From: Nostoc sp. FACHB-152
Lineage (GTDB): Bacteria; Cyanobacteriota; Cyanobacteriia; Cyanobacteriales; Nostocaceae
Direction: 5' to 3'
NCBI RefSeq assembly: GCF_014697475.1
Contig: NZ_JACJRV010000059.1
Span: 1-44,092, forward strand
Length of the DNA stretch: 44,092 bases
This document shows positions 8,022-16,827 of this stretch, one piece after another. The notes under the pieces were generated by a model. The model did not search any database. It was not told the origin of the DNA and was given only the letters and a program-made list of their open reading frames with translations. How positions within the stretch are numbered: the stretch's first letter is position 1; each line of letters opens with the position of its first letter. A program made the position numbers and the translations under genes.

Positions 8022-9857
8022 TTAAGAAAGCTTATTCAAGGCTTCTTGAACAATTTTACGCACGATTGAGCTTTCATCCTCTAAGCATTGATTAAGTGGT
8101 TCTACTGCACTTAAATTTCCTAAATTTCCCAGGGCTAATGCTGTTGCACCGCGAACCCTAAAATCTTCATCTTTGAGCATCTTAATGAGGGCATTCACAA
8201 CCCTAACATCGTCCATTTTTTGTAGAGCATAAACAGCTGCTAAACGCACATCAGTATCTACATCCTGCAAAATATTTATGAGAGGCTCAACGGCTCTTTT
8301 GTCACCTCGCCGTCCTAGATGAGAAATCGCGCTTTGACGTAACCAGCCATTTTCATTTGCTAATGCCAAAATCAGCAAATCGACCAATAGAGGATTTGCA
8401 ATCTCAGCTATTGCTGAAAGAATGTTGTTCTGAATTTGGTTTTCAGAATCCTGAAGCAACTGCGTTAATATCTCTATTAAATCTGGATGCTGACGCGTAA
8501 AAAGAGTTTCGATAACCTGATGAGTTGCTTGCTCTGTTCGTAGCCAATCTCTCTTGATTGCTTGTAACATACCTTCTCTATCCCTGAGAAATTCAACCAA
8601 AATGTCTGTTGTTCTGGAGTCGTCAATTAGCCGTAAAGCCTGAATCACAGCTAATCTGACGTGAGGAAAACTAGAAGCATCTCTCAGATGGCTACCATTG
8701 CTACGAAAAATCTCAATTAGAGGTTCTATAGCTCTGACATCGGCAAACTTTCCTAATGCTGAGGCGATCGCACAACAAGTGGTAGACTGATTTTCATTTC
8801 TCAATGCTTGGCTCAACGGTTCAATAGCTTTAATATCTCCTATTTCTGCTAACGCCCATGCTGCTTGACCACGCACAAAAAAATCTGAGTCTTGCAAGCA
8901 TTGAATTAGTGGTTCAATGGCTCTCGAATCTCCTAATTTTGCCAATGATTCAATGGCATTTCTCCTCACTTCACTAGAAGGATGGGTTAAAGCTTGTAAA
9001 AGTGGCTCAACTGCTCTGGGATCACCTAATTCACCTAACTTTTTCGCCGCCAGCGCATGACCAGCATTGTCATAAATTATATTTTGTAAGGAGATCGTTA
9101 ACGATTCCGCACCAACTTGTCCAGCCAATCCCAGATTTGCTAAATTTTTTAAAGTTTTGGCAGCCATTGCTTGCAAAACACCAGCCTCAGGACTCAAAGG
9201 TGCAGCCTGCAAAGCCTGTGTTAATTCTTCCAGCGCATTAGGATTAGATAAATCAACTTCACTTGCAACTGTTGGCGGTTCAGGATTATAGGATTCATTT
9301 GTAGTCGTCTCTACAACACAATAGTTATACTTACGTCGAATCTCAGCAATTTTTGGTTTGTCTTCCTCTATGTATCCCTCATTATCAATATAATAAGCAC
9401 CAGTTTCGTAACACTCTGCTGTCGCCAGCATCAAGTCTGTCAAACTATCCCAGCGAATTTCTTTAATCCCACACTCTGGATCGATGAACCAAACAGGAGC
9501 AGTTTCTTCTCCCACAACAACAGCGTATCTATAATCGCCATTACCGTCTAATATCGGTAGCCAGTGAGAATTCCACTCTGAATCCCAACTTAAAGCATTC
9601 TGACGATACTCCATAGCATCTTGTAAAGAGAAAAAATTATCATAGAAAGGAATTACATAGCCATAGCTCAAATATCTGCAACCGTTATGCCACCCGTAGA
9701 ATTCATATAGTTCTTCCGGCATTGCATAAGGAAAATTTTGGAGAATTGTGTCTATTTCTGCATTAGTTAGTCCTGGCTGTAAACTTAAGGCAAATTCAGG
9801 TTGATTTTTGACTAACCAAGTTTCAATTCTATCCAGGGCATCGGTTAATAGTGACAT
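8022..9857 (-). CDS. SUKH (Smi1/Knr4) domain-HEAT repeat protein
   Basis: Residues 1-165 form a Smi1/Knr4-type (SUKH-1) domain: LTNAEIDTILQNFPYAMPEELYEFYGWHNG, the aromatic-rich FYDNFFSLQDAMEYR, and the strands HWLPILDGNGDYRYAVVV and PVWFIDPECG. Residues ~180-260 are a linker. Residues ~265-611 are HEAT repeats of the PBS-lyase type, with units such as GDPRAVEPLLQALTHPSSEV and GDKRAVEPLINILQDVDTDV repeated about nine times. SUKH domains often act as immunity proteins against polymorphic toxins, and HEAT arrays bind proteins; the actual partner is unknown. No toxin gene is adjacent. The gene lies between inverted copies of a MITE-like element. Confidence 0.85.
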   Translation of the reverse strand: MSLLTDALDRIETWLVKNQPEFALSLQPGLTNAEIDTILQNFPYAMPEELYEFYGWHNGCRYLSYGYVIPFYDNFFSLQDAMEYRQNALSWDSEWNSHWLPILDGNGDYRYAVVVGEETAPVWFIDPECGIKEIRWDSLTDLMLATAECYETGAYYIDNEGYIEEDKPKIAEIRRKYNYCVVETTTNESYNPEPPTVASEVDLSNPNALEELTQALQAAPLSPEAGVLQAMAAKTLKNLANLGLAGQVGAESLTISLQNIIYDNAGHALAAKKLGELGDPRAVEPLLQALTHPSSEVRRNAIESLAKLGDSRAIEPLIQCLQDSDFFVRGQAAWALAEIGDIKAIEPLSQALRNENQSTTCCAIASALGKFADVRAIEPLIEIFRSNGSHLRDASSFPHVRLAVIQALRLIDDSRTTDILVEFLRDREGMLQAIKRDWLRTEQATHQVIETLFTRQHPDLIEILTQLLQDSENQIQNNILSAIAEIANPLLVDLLILALANENGWLRQSAISHLGRRGDKRAVEPLINILQDVDTDVRLAAVYALQKMDDVRVVNALIKMLKDEDFRVRGATALALGNLGNLSAVEPLNQCLEDESSIVRKIVQEALNKLS

Positions 9858-10220
9858 AACAATTCCAGTCAGTATATGTATATAATTCCCTGATTAAAAA
9901 GACTAAAAGCATAAATAATTAATTGCTATAGCAACCCTAAATCAGTTGCAAACCAATCTATTACCTATTGCCTCAACCCTATAACTCATATTTGATTTTT
10001 GAAAAAAATCAGTATATTTCTATCTGCTTGCTTGCTTTCTTTCCTGTTGCCTATTGCCTATTGCCTGTTGCCTTACTACACAGTAATCAAACCAGATTTC
10101 TCTAGCTACTACCAGATCAGAAAAAGACCAGTTATGATTACCCAATGCTGATGACTATAAAAAACTTTGTATATTAGCACAGTAAACTATGTATCACATT
10201 CTAGAGGTTGGGAAATAAAT
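9858..10220. other. Divergent spacer with MITE-like element
   Basis: This spacer lies between the start codons of the SUKH-HEAT gene (-) and the D,D-carboxypeptidase gene (+). Most of 9978-10100 is the right MITE-like copy. The remaining parts, 9858-9977 and 10101-10220, are AT-rich and must contain both promoters. I see no additional gene. Confidence 0.4.
9978..10100. mobile_element. MITE-like element, right copy (inverted)
   Basis: Read on the minus strand, this copy runs GGTTTGATTACTG, TGTAGT, AGGCAACA, tandem GGCAATA units, GGAAAGAA, ATATACTGA, a T-run and AATCAAATATGAG, collinear with 7812-7932. Compared with the left copy it lacks about nine bases after GATTACTG and has a longer stretch after GGAAAGAA. 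Both copies point their GGTTTGATTACTG end away from the SUKH-HEAT gene. Confidence 0.65.
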
Positions 10221-11540
10221 ATGCTGGAATTATTGAGTTCAGGTTTGGTTTCTCTGTGGCTAGAAATGGCTGGGGTGCAAATCAAGCCTTCTGAAGCCTT
10301 GGATGCTTTGGCTTTGCAAGGCAATCCTAGCTTGATTCTGGCTCCAGATCCCAATCCAGCAGGGGTTAATACAGTACAACAATATTTACAAGGTCTGCTG
10401 AAATCTAAGTTAGTAGCGCAAAATTTGACTGAAAGCCAAGGAGTTTGGTTGCAGTCGGGGCCGATGCTCATGGCTAATCACCAAGGTACAACAGCTTTAC
10501 CTGCTGCTTCTTTAACTAAAATTGCAACTTCCCTCGCTTCTTTGAAAACTTGGGGGCCAGACCATCAATTTGAAACTTTGATTGGCACTACAGGGCCGAT
10601 AGTTAATGGAGTGTTACAAGGCGATTTGGTAATTACTGGTGGTGGCGACCCGATGTTTGTTTGGGAAGAAGCGATCGCTCTTGGTAATACACTGCATAAA
10701 ATGGGCATTAAGCAAGTAAAGGGTAATTTGCTAATTACAGGCAATTTTGCGATGAATTTCCAGCGTCACCCGTTACTTGCTGGTCAAATGGTTAAACAAG
10801 CACTTAATTATAAAACTTGGACTCGTCCGGCAAATTATATCCACTCCATCATGCCCAAGGGTACGCCGAAGCCGGAAGTTGCGATCGCTGGTACTATCAA
10901 AGTTGCACCACAGCCTCCGCAAAATACTTTGCTGGTGCGTCATAAATCTTTGCCTTTGCGACAATTGCTGAAGGAAATGAATGTTTACAGCAATAACGAC
11001 ATGGCAGAGATGTTAGCAGAGTCGGTTGGCGGTGCGGGTGTAGTGCAAACTACAGCTGCTACTCTTGCTGGAGTACCTCAGTCAGAGATTCAATTAATCA
11101 ACGGTTCCGGACTAGGCCCAGAAAATCGGATTTCTCCAAGGGCAGTTTGTGCAATGTTAATGGCAATTCAACAGTTAGCATCTGCACATCAACTTAATTT
11201 GGCAGACTTGTTTCCGATGTCGGGGTTTGACCATCGGGGAACATTGCATTCTAGACATATGCCAGTTGGGACTGTGATGAAAACTGGTACTCTCCGGGAT
11301 GTTAGTGCTTTAGCTGGAGTTTTACCGACACGCGATCGCGGTTTGGTTTGGTTTGCTATTCTTAATCGTGGCCCTTACGTGTCAAATTACCGCATAGAAC
11401 AAGACAAACTTCTACAAAGTCTGATTAAACAGCTACAAGTTTCACCTGAAGTTCCCGCAGCTATTACTCCCCATTCACCGGCTAACTCTTTACCAGAACT
11501 AGGTTCTCCTAGTCGCATGGAAATTGTGTTCAGGGGTTAG
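10221..11540 (+). CDS. D-alanyl-D-alanine carboxypeptidase (PBP4/DacB type, peptidase S13)
   Basis: The three penicillin-binding motifs are present: SLTK with nucleophile S97, SNN at S257 in NVYSNNDMAEML, and KTGT at about K354. This set and the total length of 439 residues fit class C low-molecular-mass PBPs, which trim or cleave peptidoglycan cross-links in the periplasm. The S13 insertion between SxxK and SxN is present but shorter than in E. coli DacB. The N-terminus MLELLSSGLVSLWLEMAG is hydrophobic but lacks a clear signal cleavage site. The ATG at 10221 is preferred to an upstream TTG at 10167. Confidence 0.88.
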   Translation: MLELLSSGLVSLWLEMAGVQIKPSEALDALALQGNPSLILAPDPNPAGVNTVQQYLQGLLKSKLVAQNLTESQGVWLQSGPMLMANHQGTTALPAASLTKIATSLASLKTWGPDHQFETLIGTTGPIVNGVLQGDLVITGGGDPMFVWEEAIALGNTLHKMGIKQVKGNLLITGNFAMNFQRHPLLAGQMVKQALNYKTWTRPANYIHSIMPKGTPKPEVAIAGTIKVAPQPPQNTLLVRHKSLPLRQLLKEMNVYSNNDMAEMLAESVGGAGVVQTTAATLAGVPQSEIQLINGSGLGPENRISPRAVCAMLMAIQQLASAHQLNLADLFPMSGFDHRGTLHSRHMPVGTVMKTGTLRDVSALAGVLPTRDRGLVWFAILNRGPYVSNYRIEQDKLLQSLIKQLQVSPEVPAAITPHSPANSLPELGSPSRMEIVFRG

Positions 11541-11758
11541 TTTTAGCAAGAGGCAGAAGGTAGGAAACAGGAGGGAAAAACATGAATATTCTGTCTGGCA
11601 TTCACGCTTTTAAAATGTCTGAAATTTATAAGCTTTTAGCTATATCTGTCATTTGTTTAGTAGCCTAATGCGTAGCAGCTTGCTAATAAAAAAGGTACAA
11701 AAAAAAGACTCAAAAAAGACATTTTTCTTCTTCTTCCTGCCTCCTCCCTTAAAATTGA

Positions 11759-13012
11759 CTATTGACGCTTGACCCTTGACTCTTCAGGAATAATTTCTGT
11801 CACCACTCGACCGCCGGATTTACCGCCGCTAACAACGATGTTTTCTGTTTGCAGATTGCCCACAGCAGTGTCACCATTAAAAGTTAACTGTGGGTTAGCT
11901 TGTTTATAAACTACATCTCCTTGTGCTTCTAGTAATTTTTTATCCAGATACCATGTGAGATTCTGAGATTTTAAAGATTGGCGACGTTGCCCAACGGCGT
12001 TAACATTACCTACTAAATAAACTGTTTTTTGGGGTATTTTCATCTCACCTTGATTACCCGTAACTGTCAAATTTTCAGCCCGGTGGAAGACGCGCACTGG
12101 AGAATTTGTCTTGACAGTTTCTGTATTCATATCCCAGGTCATGATGTTACTAAGTATCTGTACTGGTGGGTCTAGTAACTCTACCTGGGCATTTTGTTTA
12201 ATGGTAGCAACCTTCGTTTTTAAGTCAATTTCGGCAGAATTGCCTCGGCCACGATCTGTGATTTGATTATTTTTATAGCGCTCAAATTGTAAAGGCCGAT
12301 CGCCAATTAATTTTTCTTGTTTAATCTGCCAAATCAAATGATCTGTCCGCATTTGTAATTTGGGATCAGTCGCATTGGCTACAACCTTGCCAGAAAAATT
12401 TATTATTTGTTCGCGGGTTTTGACTCGCGCCTCTTGCGCTACTGCCTGTAATTGTTTATGCTGCCCATTGATTTGATTGCGGACAATTAGCAAATCTTCT
12501 TTGGGGCGCCATTCCATTTCATTCCCTTGCAAAAGCACTCCATTCTTAGGGTCGTTAGCAAATATTCTTCCTCTCAGAAACAGGCGTTCACCATCTTGCT
12601 CAATGTCCGCTTGGTCTGCTTTGATTTGATAAACTATTTTGCCATCTTGATATAACTCTCCGTAGGGATTTTCAGCTTGACCAATTTGTTTTTCTTTGGT
12701 GTATTTTGCCTTTTTTGCTTGGACTTTCCAAAGTGGTCGCCCTACTTGATCAGCTTGTTCTAAAGAAACATCAAAAAAAGTTAAGTTACTTTCGGAATCT
12801 TCTGCTGATGAACCTGGATTATTTTGATTAGAGGTTATGGGAGATTTAGCCCCACAAGCCACTAAACTAATCATTAACAGGAGAGTTAAAGGCAGGTAAT
12901 ACCAATTTGTGTTTAAAAAAGCAAATGAATGAAAGTGGGGGGATTTATTAATTCCTCCCCCCATAAATCTTAAATTTCTTTTTGCTATCTGCCTGCCTTG
13001 CTGATGCTTCAT
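11759..13012 (-). CDS. lptC: LPS export protein LptC (lipoprotein form)
   Basis: The N-terminus has a hydrophobic stretch ending in a lipobox (SLVAC, cysteine C53), followed by GAKSP. The body is beta-strand rich with repeated patterns such as GELYQDGKIVYQIKADQADIEQDGERLFLRGRIFAND and KTVYLVGNVNAVGQRR, as in the LptC/OstA beta-jellyroll fold. LptC links the LptBFG inner-membrane transporter to LptA in lipopolysaccharide export. At 417 residues it is about twice the E. coli protein and seems to contain two jellyroll-like halves, which is usual for cyanobacteria. Its ATG overlaps the stop of the upstream NYN gene (ATGA), so the two are translationally coupled. Confidence 0.82.
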   Translation of the reverse strand: MKHQQGRQIAKRNLRFMGGGINKSPHFHSFAFLNTNWYYLPLTLLLMISLVACGAKSPITSNQNNPGSSAEDSESNLTFFDVSLEQADQVGRPLWKVQAKKAKYTKEKQIGQAENPYGELYQDGKIVYQIKADQADIEQDGERLFLRGRIFANDPKNGVLLQGNEMEWRPKEDLLIVRNQINGQHKQLQAVAQEARVKTREQIINFSGKVVANATDPKLQMRTDHLIWQIKQEKLIGDRPLQFERYKNNQITDRGRGNSAEIDLKTKVATIKQNAQVELLDPPVQILSNIMTWDMNTETVKTNSPVRVFHRAENLTVTGNQGEMKIPQKTVYLVGNVNAVGQRRQSLKSQNLTWYLDKKLLEAQGDVVYKQANPQLTFNGDTAVGNLQTENIVVSGGKSGGRVVTEIIPEESRVKRQ

Positions 13013-13650
13013 GTATCCTGAATTTCTAGATGTCCATCATGGTCTGTTGGGTCATCCAAAAAACCCATTCCCGATAAAGGGCGATATGGGTAACTCTGGC
13101 GTGGAGTTTTTTGGATATCTTCTTTGATGGCTTCTAAATCAATGTAGCGATCGCTAACATTAATTAAGCTATCACTGGTCATTGAGCGTAAACTCACGAC
13201 CTCGACCCTTACACCACGATAGCTTACAGAATTCACGGCGTAGGCTAAATCGCCATCACCACTAACCAAAACAGCTGTATCATAAGAATCGACTAAAGCC
13301 ATCATATCAACAGCGATTTCTACATCCAGATTCGCTTTTTTAGAACCATCTGGTAGCTGTACTAAATCTTTAGCAATGACGCGATAACCATTACGCCGCA
13401 TCCATAACAAGAAACCTTGTTGCTTTTCATTTGTTCTATCTACACCTGTATAGAAAAATGCCCGCAACAGTCGAGAACCACCTGTTAAACGACATAATAA
13501 TTTGGTGTAATCGATTTCAATTCCTAATTGCAAAGCAGCGTAAAATAGATTTGAGCCATCAATAAATATGGCGACTCGACCTCGATTCTCTAAAACTTGT
13601 TCTGGCGTAAATATCGAGTCGTTTTCTAAATTATTCAACATTGTTGTCAT
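13009..13650 (-). CDS. LabA-like NYN domain protein (DUF88)
   Basis: The protein shows the NYN/PIN-like fold signatures: VAIFIDGSNLFYAA with the first acidic residue, DVEIAVDMMAL, and LVSGDGDLAYAVN followed by YRGVRVEVVSLRS. These aspartates form the metal site of a potential ribonuclease. In Synechococcus, LabA of this family acts in negative feedback on clock output, but a direct role in this organism is inference. The C-terminus (SYPYRPLSGMGFLDDPTDHDGHLEIQD) is a flexible acidic tail. The gene precedes lptC with a 4-base overlap. Confidence 0.85.
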   Translation of the reverse strand: MTTMLNNLENDSIFTPEQVLENRGRVAIFIDGSNLFYAALQLGIEIDYTKLLCRLTGGSRLLRAFFYTGVDRTNEKQQGFLLWMRRNGYRVIAKDLVQLPDGSKKANLDVEIAVDMMALVDSYDTAVLVSGDGDLAYAVNSVSYRGVRVEVVSLRSMTSDSLINVSDRYIDLEAIKEDIQKTPRQSYPYRPLSGMGFLDDPTDHDGHLEIQDT

Positions 13651-13728
13651 ACCTCGATTGTTATTTTGTGATTTTTGATACGAATTTCCAACTTTTAGAT
13701 TTAGTTAGAGCGTTTTATGATAATTTTC

Positions 13729-13756
13729 CGGGGCTAATTATTTAAGTTCAGCCCCG
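13729..13756 (-). terminator. Terminator-like stem-loop after metG
   Basis: CGGGGCT and AGCCCCG pair across a 14-base loop. On the minus strand the stem is followed by GAAAATTATC, and on the plus strand by ATAAATTTTTT. It sits 57 bases past the metG stop and before the NYN gene, so it separates metG from the labA-like/lptC operon. Confidence 0.55.
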
Positions 13757-13812
13757 ATAAATTTTTTGAGATTTTGAGAGATTAGAAAATGATATGAAAG
13801 AGATTAAAAAAA

Positions 13813-15414
13813 CTAATCTTTTTTCGGGGTTTCTATGCGTTTAAAGATTGGTTGAGGATTTCCCAACTGTTGTTTATTAGATAGTAACCCCCATTTGGAA
13901 TGAATGGAAAATGGGGCAGCGATCGCTGTCTTAATTTGCTCGTTAAAGTTGATTCCGAAACCTAGTTGCTGATAAATATCGCTACTGATATTGGGAATGA
14001 TTGGTGAAAGCAGATAAGCTGACAGTCTGACTGATTCCAGAACTGCATAAAGCACTTTTTCTACTTCCTGCTGCTGTCCTTGTTTATATAGTGACCAAGG
14101 TGCTTGTTCATCAATAAACTTATTACTGGCTTGCACCAATGACAAGATAGCTTCACAGGCTTGATTGAACGCTAGTGCTTCATACGCTTGTTGTACCTCT
14201 TCCCCTAGACGTAAACCAATCGTCCTCAAAGGATTTTCGGCAGAAATAGTTTCTTCTGTAATAGACAAGCCATTGCCAGCACAGTATTTCTTCACCATGT
14301 TCAAGGTGCGATTGAGCAAATTACCTAAATCATTCGCCAAATCTGCATTTAAAACATTAATGAATCTACTTTCATTAAAGTCGCCATCTTTGCCAAATTC
14401 GATTTCCTTAAGGAAGTAATAACGAACTGCATCACTACCATAACTTTCGACTAAAGCGATGGGGTCGATGGTATTACCTAGCGCTTTACCCATTTTTTGA
14501 CCATCTTTCGTCAAAAAGCCATGCCCAAACACTCTTTTAGGCAAGGGTAAGTCTGCTGACATTAACATTGCTGGCCAATAAACTGCATGAAAGCGCAGAA
14601 TATCTTTGCCAATCAAATGCAAATTAATCGGCCACCATGTCGCTAAAGCGTTGGCTAAGGTTGGTTCAGCATCAGGTTCTAATAATGCTGTGACATAACC
14701 CAGTAGTGCATCAAACCACACGTACAGCGTTTGCTTTGGGTCAGTTGGTACAGCAAAACCCCAGTCGAGATTAATCCGGGAAATCGAAAAGTCCTGCAAG
14801 CCTTGACTGACAAAGCTTAAAACTTCATTACGACGGCTGGCTGGCTGAATAAAATCTGGGTGTTTTTGATAAAATTCTTCTAACTGAGTTTGGTATTTAG
14901 ATAAACGAAAAAAGTAATTTTGTTCGTCTCGCCATTCAACTGGTTTATTAGTATGAATCGGACAACGCTTGTCCTCTAATAATTCTCTTTCTTCTTTAAA
15001 TTCCTCACAAGATACGCAGTACCAGCCTTTTTGTTGTCCTTGGTAGATATCACCTTTTTCCCAAACTCGCCCAAAAAATTCTTTAACTATTGCTTCATGG
15101 CGAGGGGCTGTTGTCCGGCTAAAGCGATCATATTGAATGTTTAATTTCTCCCATAGATTCACAAAACTAGGGACAATCGCATCGCAAAATTCTTGGGGGG
15201 CTTTTCCTAAAGTTTCAGCTGATCGTTGAATTTTTTGGCCATGTTCATCTGTACCGGTTATTAGCAGGACAGGATGCCCCATGAGCTTGTAAAATCGAGC
15301 CACTACATCTGCGGCGATCGTTGTATAAGCACTACCAATATGTGGGACATCGTTTACATAGTAGAGGGGTGTTGTTAATGCAAATGTCTGGTCTGTTTTA
15401 TCCACTAAGTTCAT
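13813..15414 (-). CDS. metG: Methionyl-tRNA synthetase
   Basis: This class I synthetase charges tRNA-Met. The HIGH signature is HIGS (25-28), the KMSKS loop reads KMGKA (307-311), and a zinc knuckle with C133, C136, C151 and H154 lies in the connective peptide. TPLYYVNDVPHIGSAYT and GTDEHGQKIQ are characteristic. The chain is 533 residues and ends after the anticodon-binding helical bundle, so it lacks the C-terminal EMAP/Trbp111 dimerisation domain found in longer bacterial forms; this short form is common in cyanobacteria. The ATG at 15414 directly precedes the conserved core. Monocistronic. Confidence 0.96.
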   Translation of the reverse strand: MNLVDKTDQTFALTTPLYYVNDVPHIGSAYTTIAADVVARFYKLMGHPVLLITGTDEHGQKIQRSAETLGKAPQEFCDAIVPSFVNLWEKLNIQYDRFSRTTAPRHEAIVKEFFGRVWEKGDIYQGQQKGWYCVSCEEFKEERELLEDKRCPIHTNKPVEWRDEQNYFFRLSKYQTQLEEFYQKHPDFIQPASRRNEVLSFVSQGLQDFSISRINLDWGFAVPTDPKQTLYVWFDALLGYVTALLEPDAEPTLANALATWWPINLHLIGKDILRFHAVYWPAMLMSADLPLPKRVFGHGFLTKDGQKMGKALGNTIDPIALVESYGSDAVRYYFLKEIEFGKDGDFNESRFINVLNADLANDLGNLLNRTLNMVKKYCAGNGLSITEETISAENPLRTIGLRLGEEVQQAYEALAFNQACEAILSLVQASNKFIDEQAPWSLYKQGQQQEVEKVLYAVLESVRLSAYLLSPIIPNISSDIYQQLGFGINFNEQIKTAIAAPFSIHSKWGLLSNKQQLGNPQPIFKRIETPKKD

Positions 15415-15788
15415 GCAAAATTAAAAATAAATTATTAAAACGTTTTTTTACTTAATTATGACCGCAAAACCACGTAAGTATATAACATTACTATCGCTTT
15501 TTCAAACTTCATCTTAATATTAGCAAATTTCTCCAGTTCAGAAATGTTTGGTAATAAGTACAAATTTGGTTAACTTATGCTCTACAAATAGAAATTAGGA
15601 TTTAATTTATATTTGTGATGCTGTTTATGCCATATATTGTGACTAAAAATACACTGCTCTAAACATAGAAAAATCCTCTCCTTTTATAGATAAGTCATTT
15701 CTATCCTAAGACGGTCGTGGCATTAGTAAAGAAATGTAAAAATTAAGTCAAGTTAAACTACGATATATTCCCAAAAATATATTTAGAT
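15415..15788. other. Divergent spacer (metG / acyltransferase)
   Basis: The spacer is AT-rich and holds the two divergent promoters. I see no frame, tRNA or T-box-like leader in front of metG. The short phased AT tracts around 15766-15788 (GATATATTCCCAAAAATATATTTAGAT) precede the acyltransferase start without a clear Shine-Dalgarno sequence. Confidence 0.35.
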
Positions 15789-16514
15789 ATGAGTCTAAAT
15801 AGCCCTTTGGACATTTCTCGCTTACTCTTAGCAACTTTTTCCACACGAATGTTTCGCTATTACGAGGATCGCATTCCTGGGGATGCAAGTTTGTTAATAG
15901 TGAGCAATCATCGCAGCTTTATGGATGCGATGATTTTAATGGCAGCATTATCAAATCCGATTCGTTTTGCTTGCCATCACTACATGGGACAAGTACCAAT
16001 TCTGCGAGAAATCGTCACAGGACAATTAGGTTGCTTTCCTTTAGAAGCGGTCGAAAACCGCCAGCAAAGCTTCTTTGCACAATCACAGATGCTATTAAAG
16101 TCAAAACAGCTGGTAGGGGTTTTTCCCGAAGGTGCTGAACCAATGGTGCAATCAACTCAAGCATCTGTAGTGGGGGAATTTCAGCGAGGATTTGCCCATT
16201 TAGCCTTGCGCTCTGGTGTACCAGATTTAGCAATTTTACCAGTTGCGATCGCTTCTTTAGAAGAAGTCAACACCACAGCTTTTCCCCTAAAACTATTAAG
16301 CTTATTTGACCCTTCAGAACCTTTATTTAATCAATATGGATGGCATCCATTAGTAATATATCAACGCGTAGCTGTGCTAATTGGTCGTCCTTATTGGATT
16401 ACAAACTATCATCAACGTCAATATCATGGAAAACAAGCAAAAAATGTTGTAACTGAGCTAACTGAACACTGTCATAGCGAAATAGCTACTTTACTCCAAC
16501 AAGGTTGTTATTAA
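15789..16514 (+). CDS. Lysophospholipid/glycerolipid acyltransferase (PlsC superfamily)
   Basis: The acyltransferase motif I is SNHRSFMD (H41 to D46, the HX4D catalytic pair). Motif III is FPEGAEP (112-118), where the usual Arg of FPEGTR is replaced. The protein is 241 residues with few hydrophobic segments. The family moves an acyl group from acyl-ACP or acyl-CoA to a hydroxyl of a glycerolipid or another alcohol. It differs clearly from the plsC copy at 24769. It precedes an alpha/beta-hydrolase gene on the same strand by 313 bases, and the pair mirrors the two domains of plant phytyl ester synthases. Confidence 0.8.
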   Translation: MSLNSPLDISRLLLATFSTRMFRYYEDRIPGDASLLIVSNHRSFMDAMILMAALSNPIRFACHHYMGQVPILREIVTGQLGCFPLEAVENRQQSFFAQSQMLLKSKQLVGVFPEGAEPMVQSTQASVVGEFQRGFAHLALRSGVPDLAILPVAIASLEEVNTTAFPLKLLSLFDPSEPLFNQYGWHPLVIYQRVAVLIGRPYWITNYHQRQYHGKQAKNVVTELTEHCHSEIATLLQQGCY

Positions 16515-16827
16515 GGGATAAAGGAACAGAAACGAAAATTTGTAACGGCAATATTTGGGGAATTTCTCATTCATCCTGTTATAGTTTTTTAGCTAATTTT
16601 GAGATATCTTGCTAATTTTTGTGTGTAATTGTCTTTTGATAAGATTGAATTATATTTATTAGCAGTTTATTTTATCTTTAAGGTAGTTTCTGTTAGTTGA
16701 GTTATAATTTTAACAGATTTTCGCCTGTACTACTGAATTGAAAGCAGCTAACGATCGCCTACATTAAAACATGATTAGAGGATGCAGGTAAATCTATAAA
16801 AGCCCTTATGAAAACGAAAATTGTACA
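16515..16827. other. Spacer between acyltransferase and hydrolase genes
   Basis: These 313 AT-rich bases separate the genes, so they may be transcribed separately. I see no hairpin terminator, reading frame or RNA gene, only an AACGATCGCC site near 16750. Confidence 0.35.

Noticed and set aside
10773-10971. Overlapping open frames on both strands inside the D,D-carboxypeptidase gene, and similar frames in pepA, fabD, sppA and fni
   Set aside because: All are out-of-frame shadows within clearly coding genes, with no independent start signals or recognisable products.
14483-14497. KMGKA in place of KMSKS in MetRS as a defect
   Set aside because: Variation at the third and fifth positions of this loop is tolerated in class I synthetases, and every other motif is intact.
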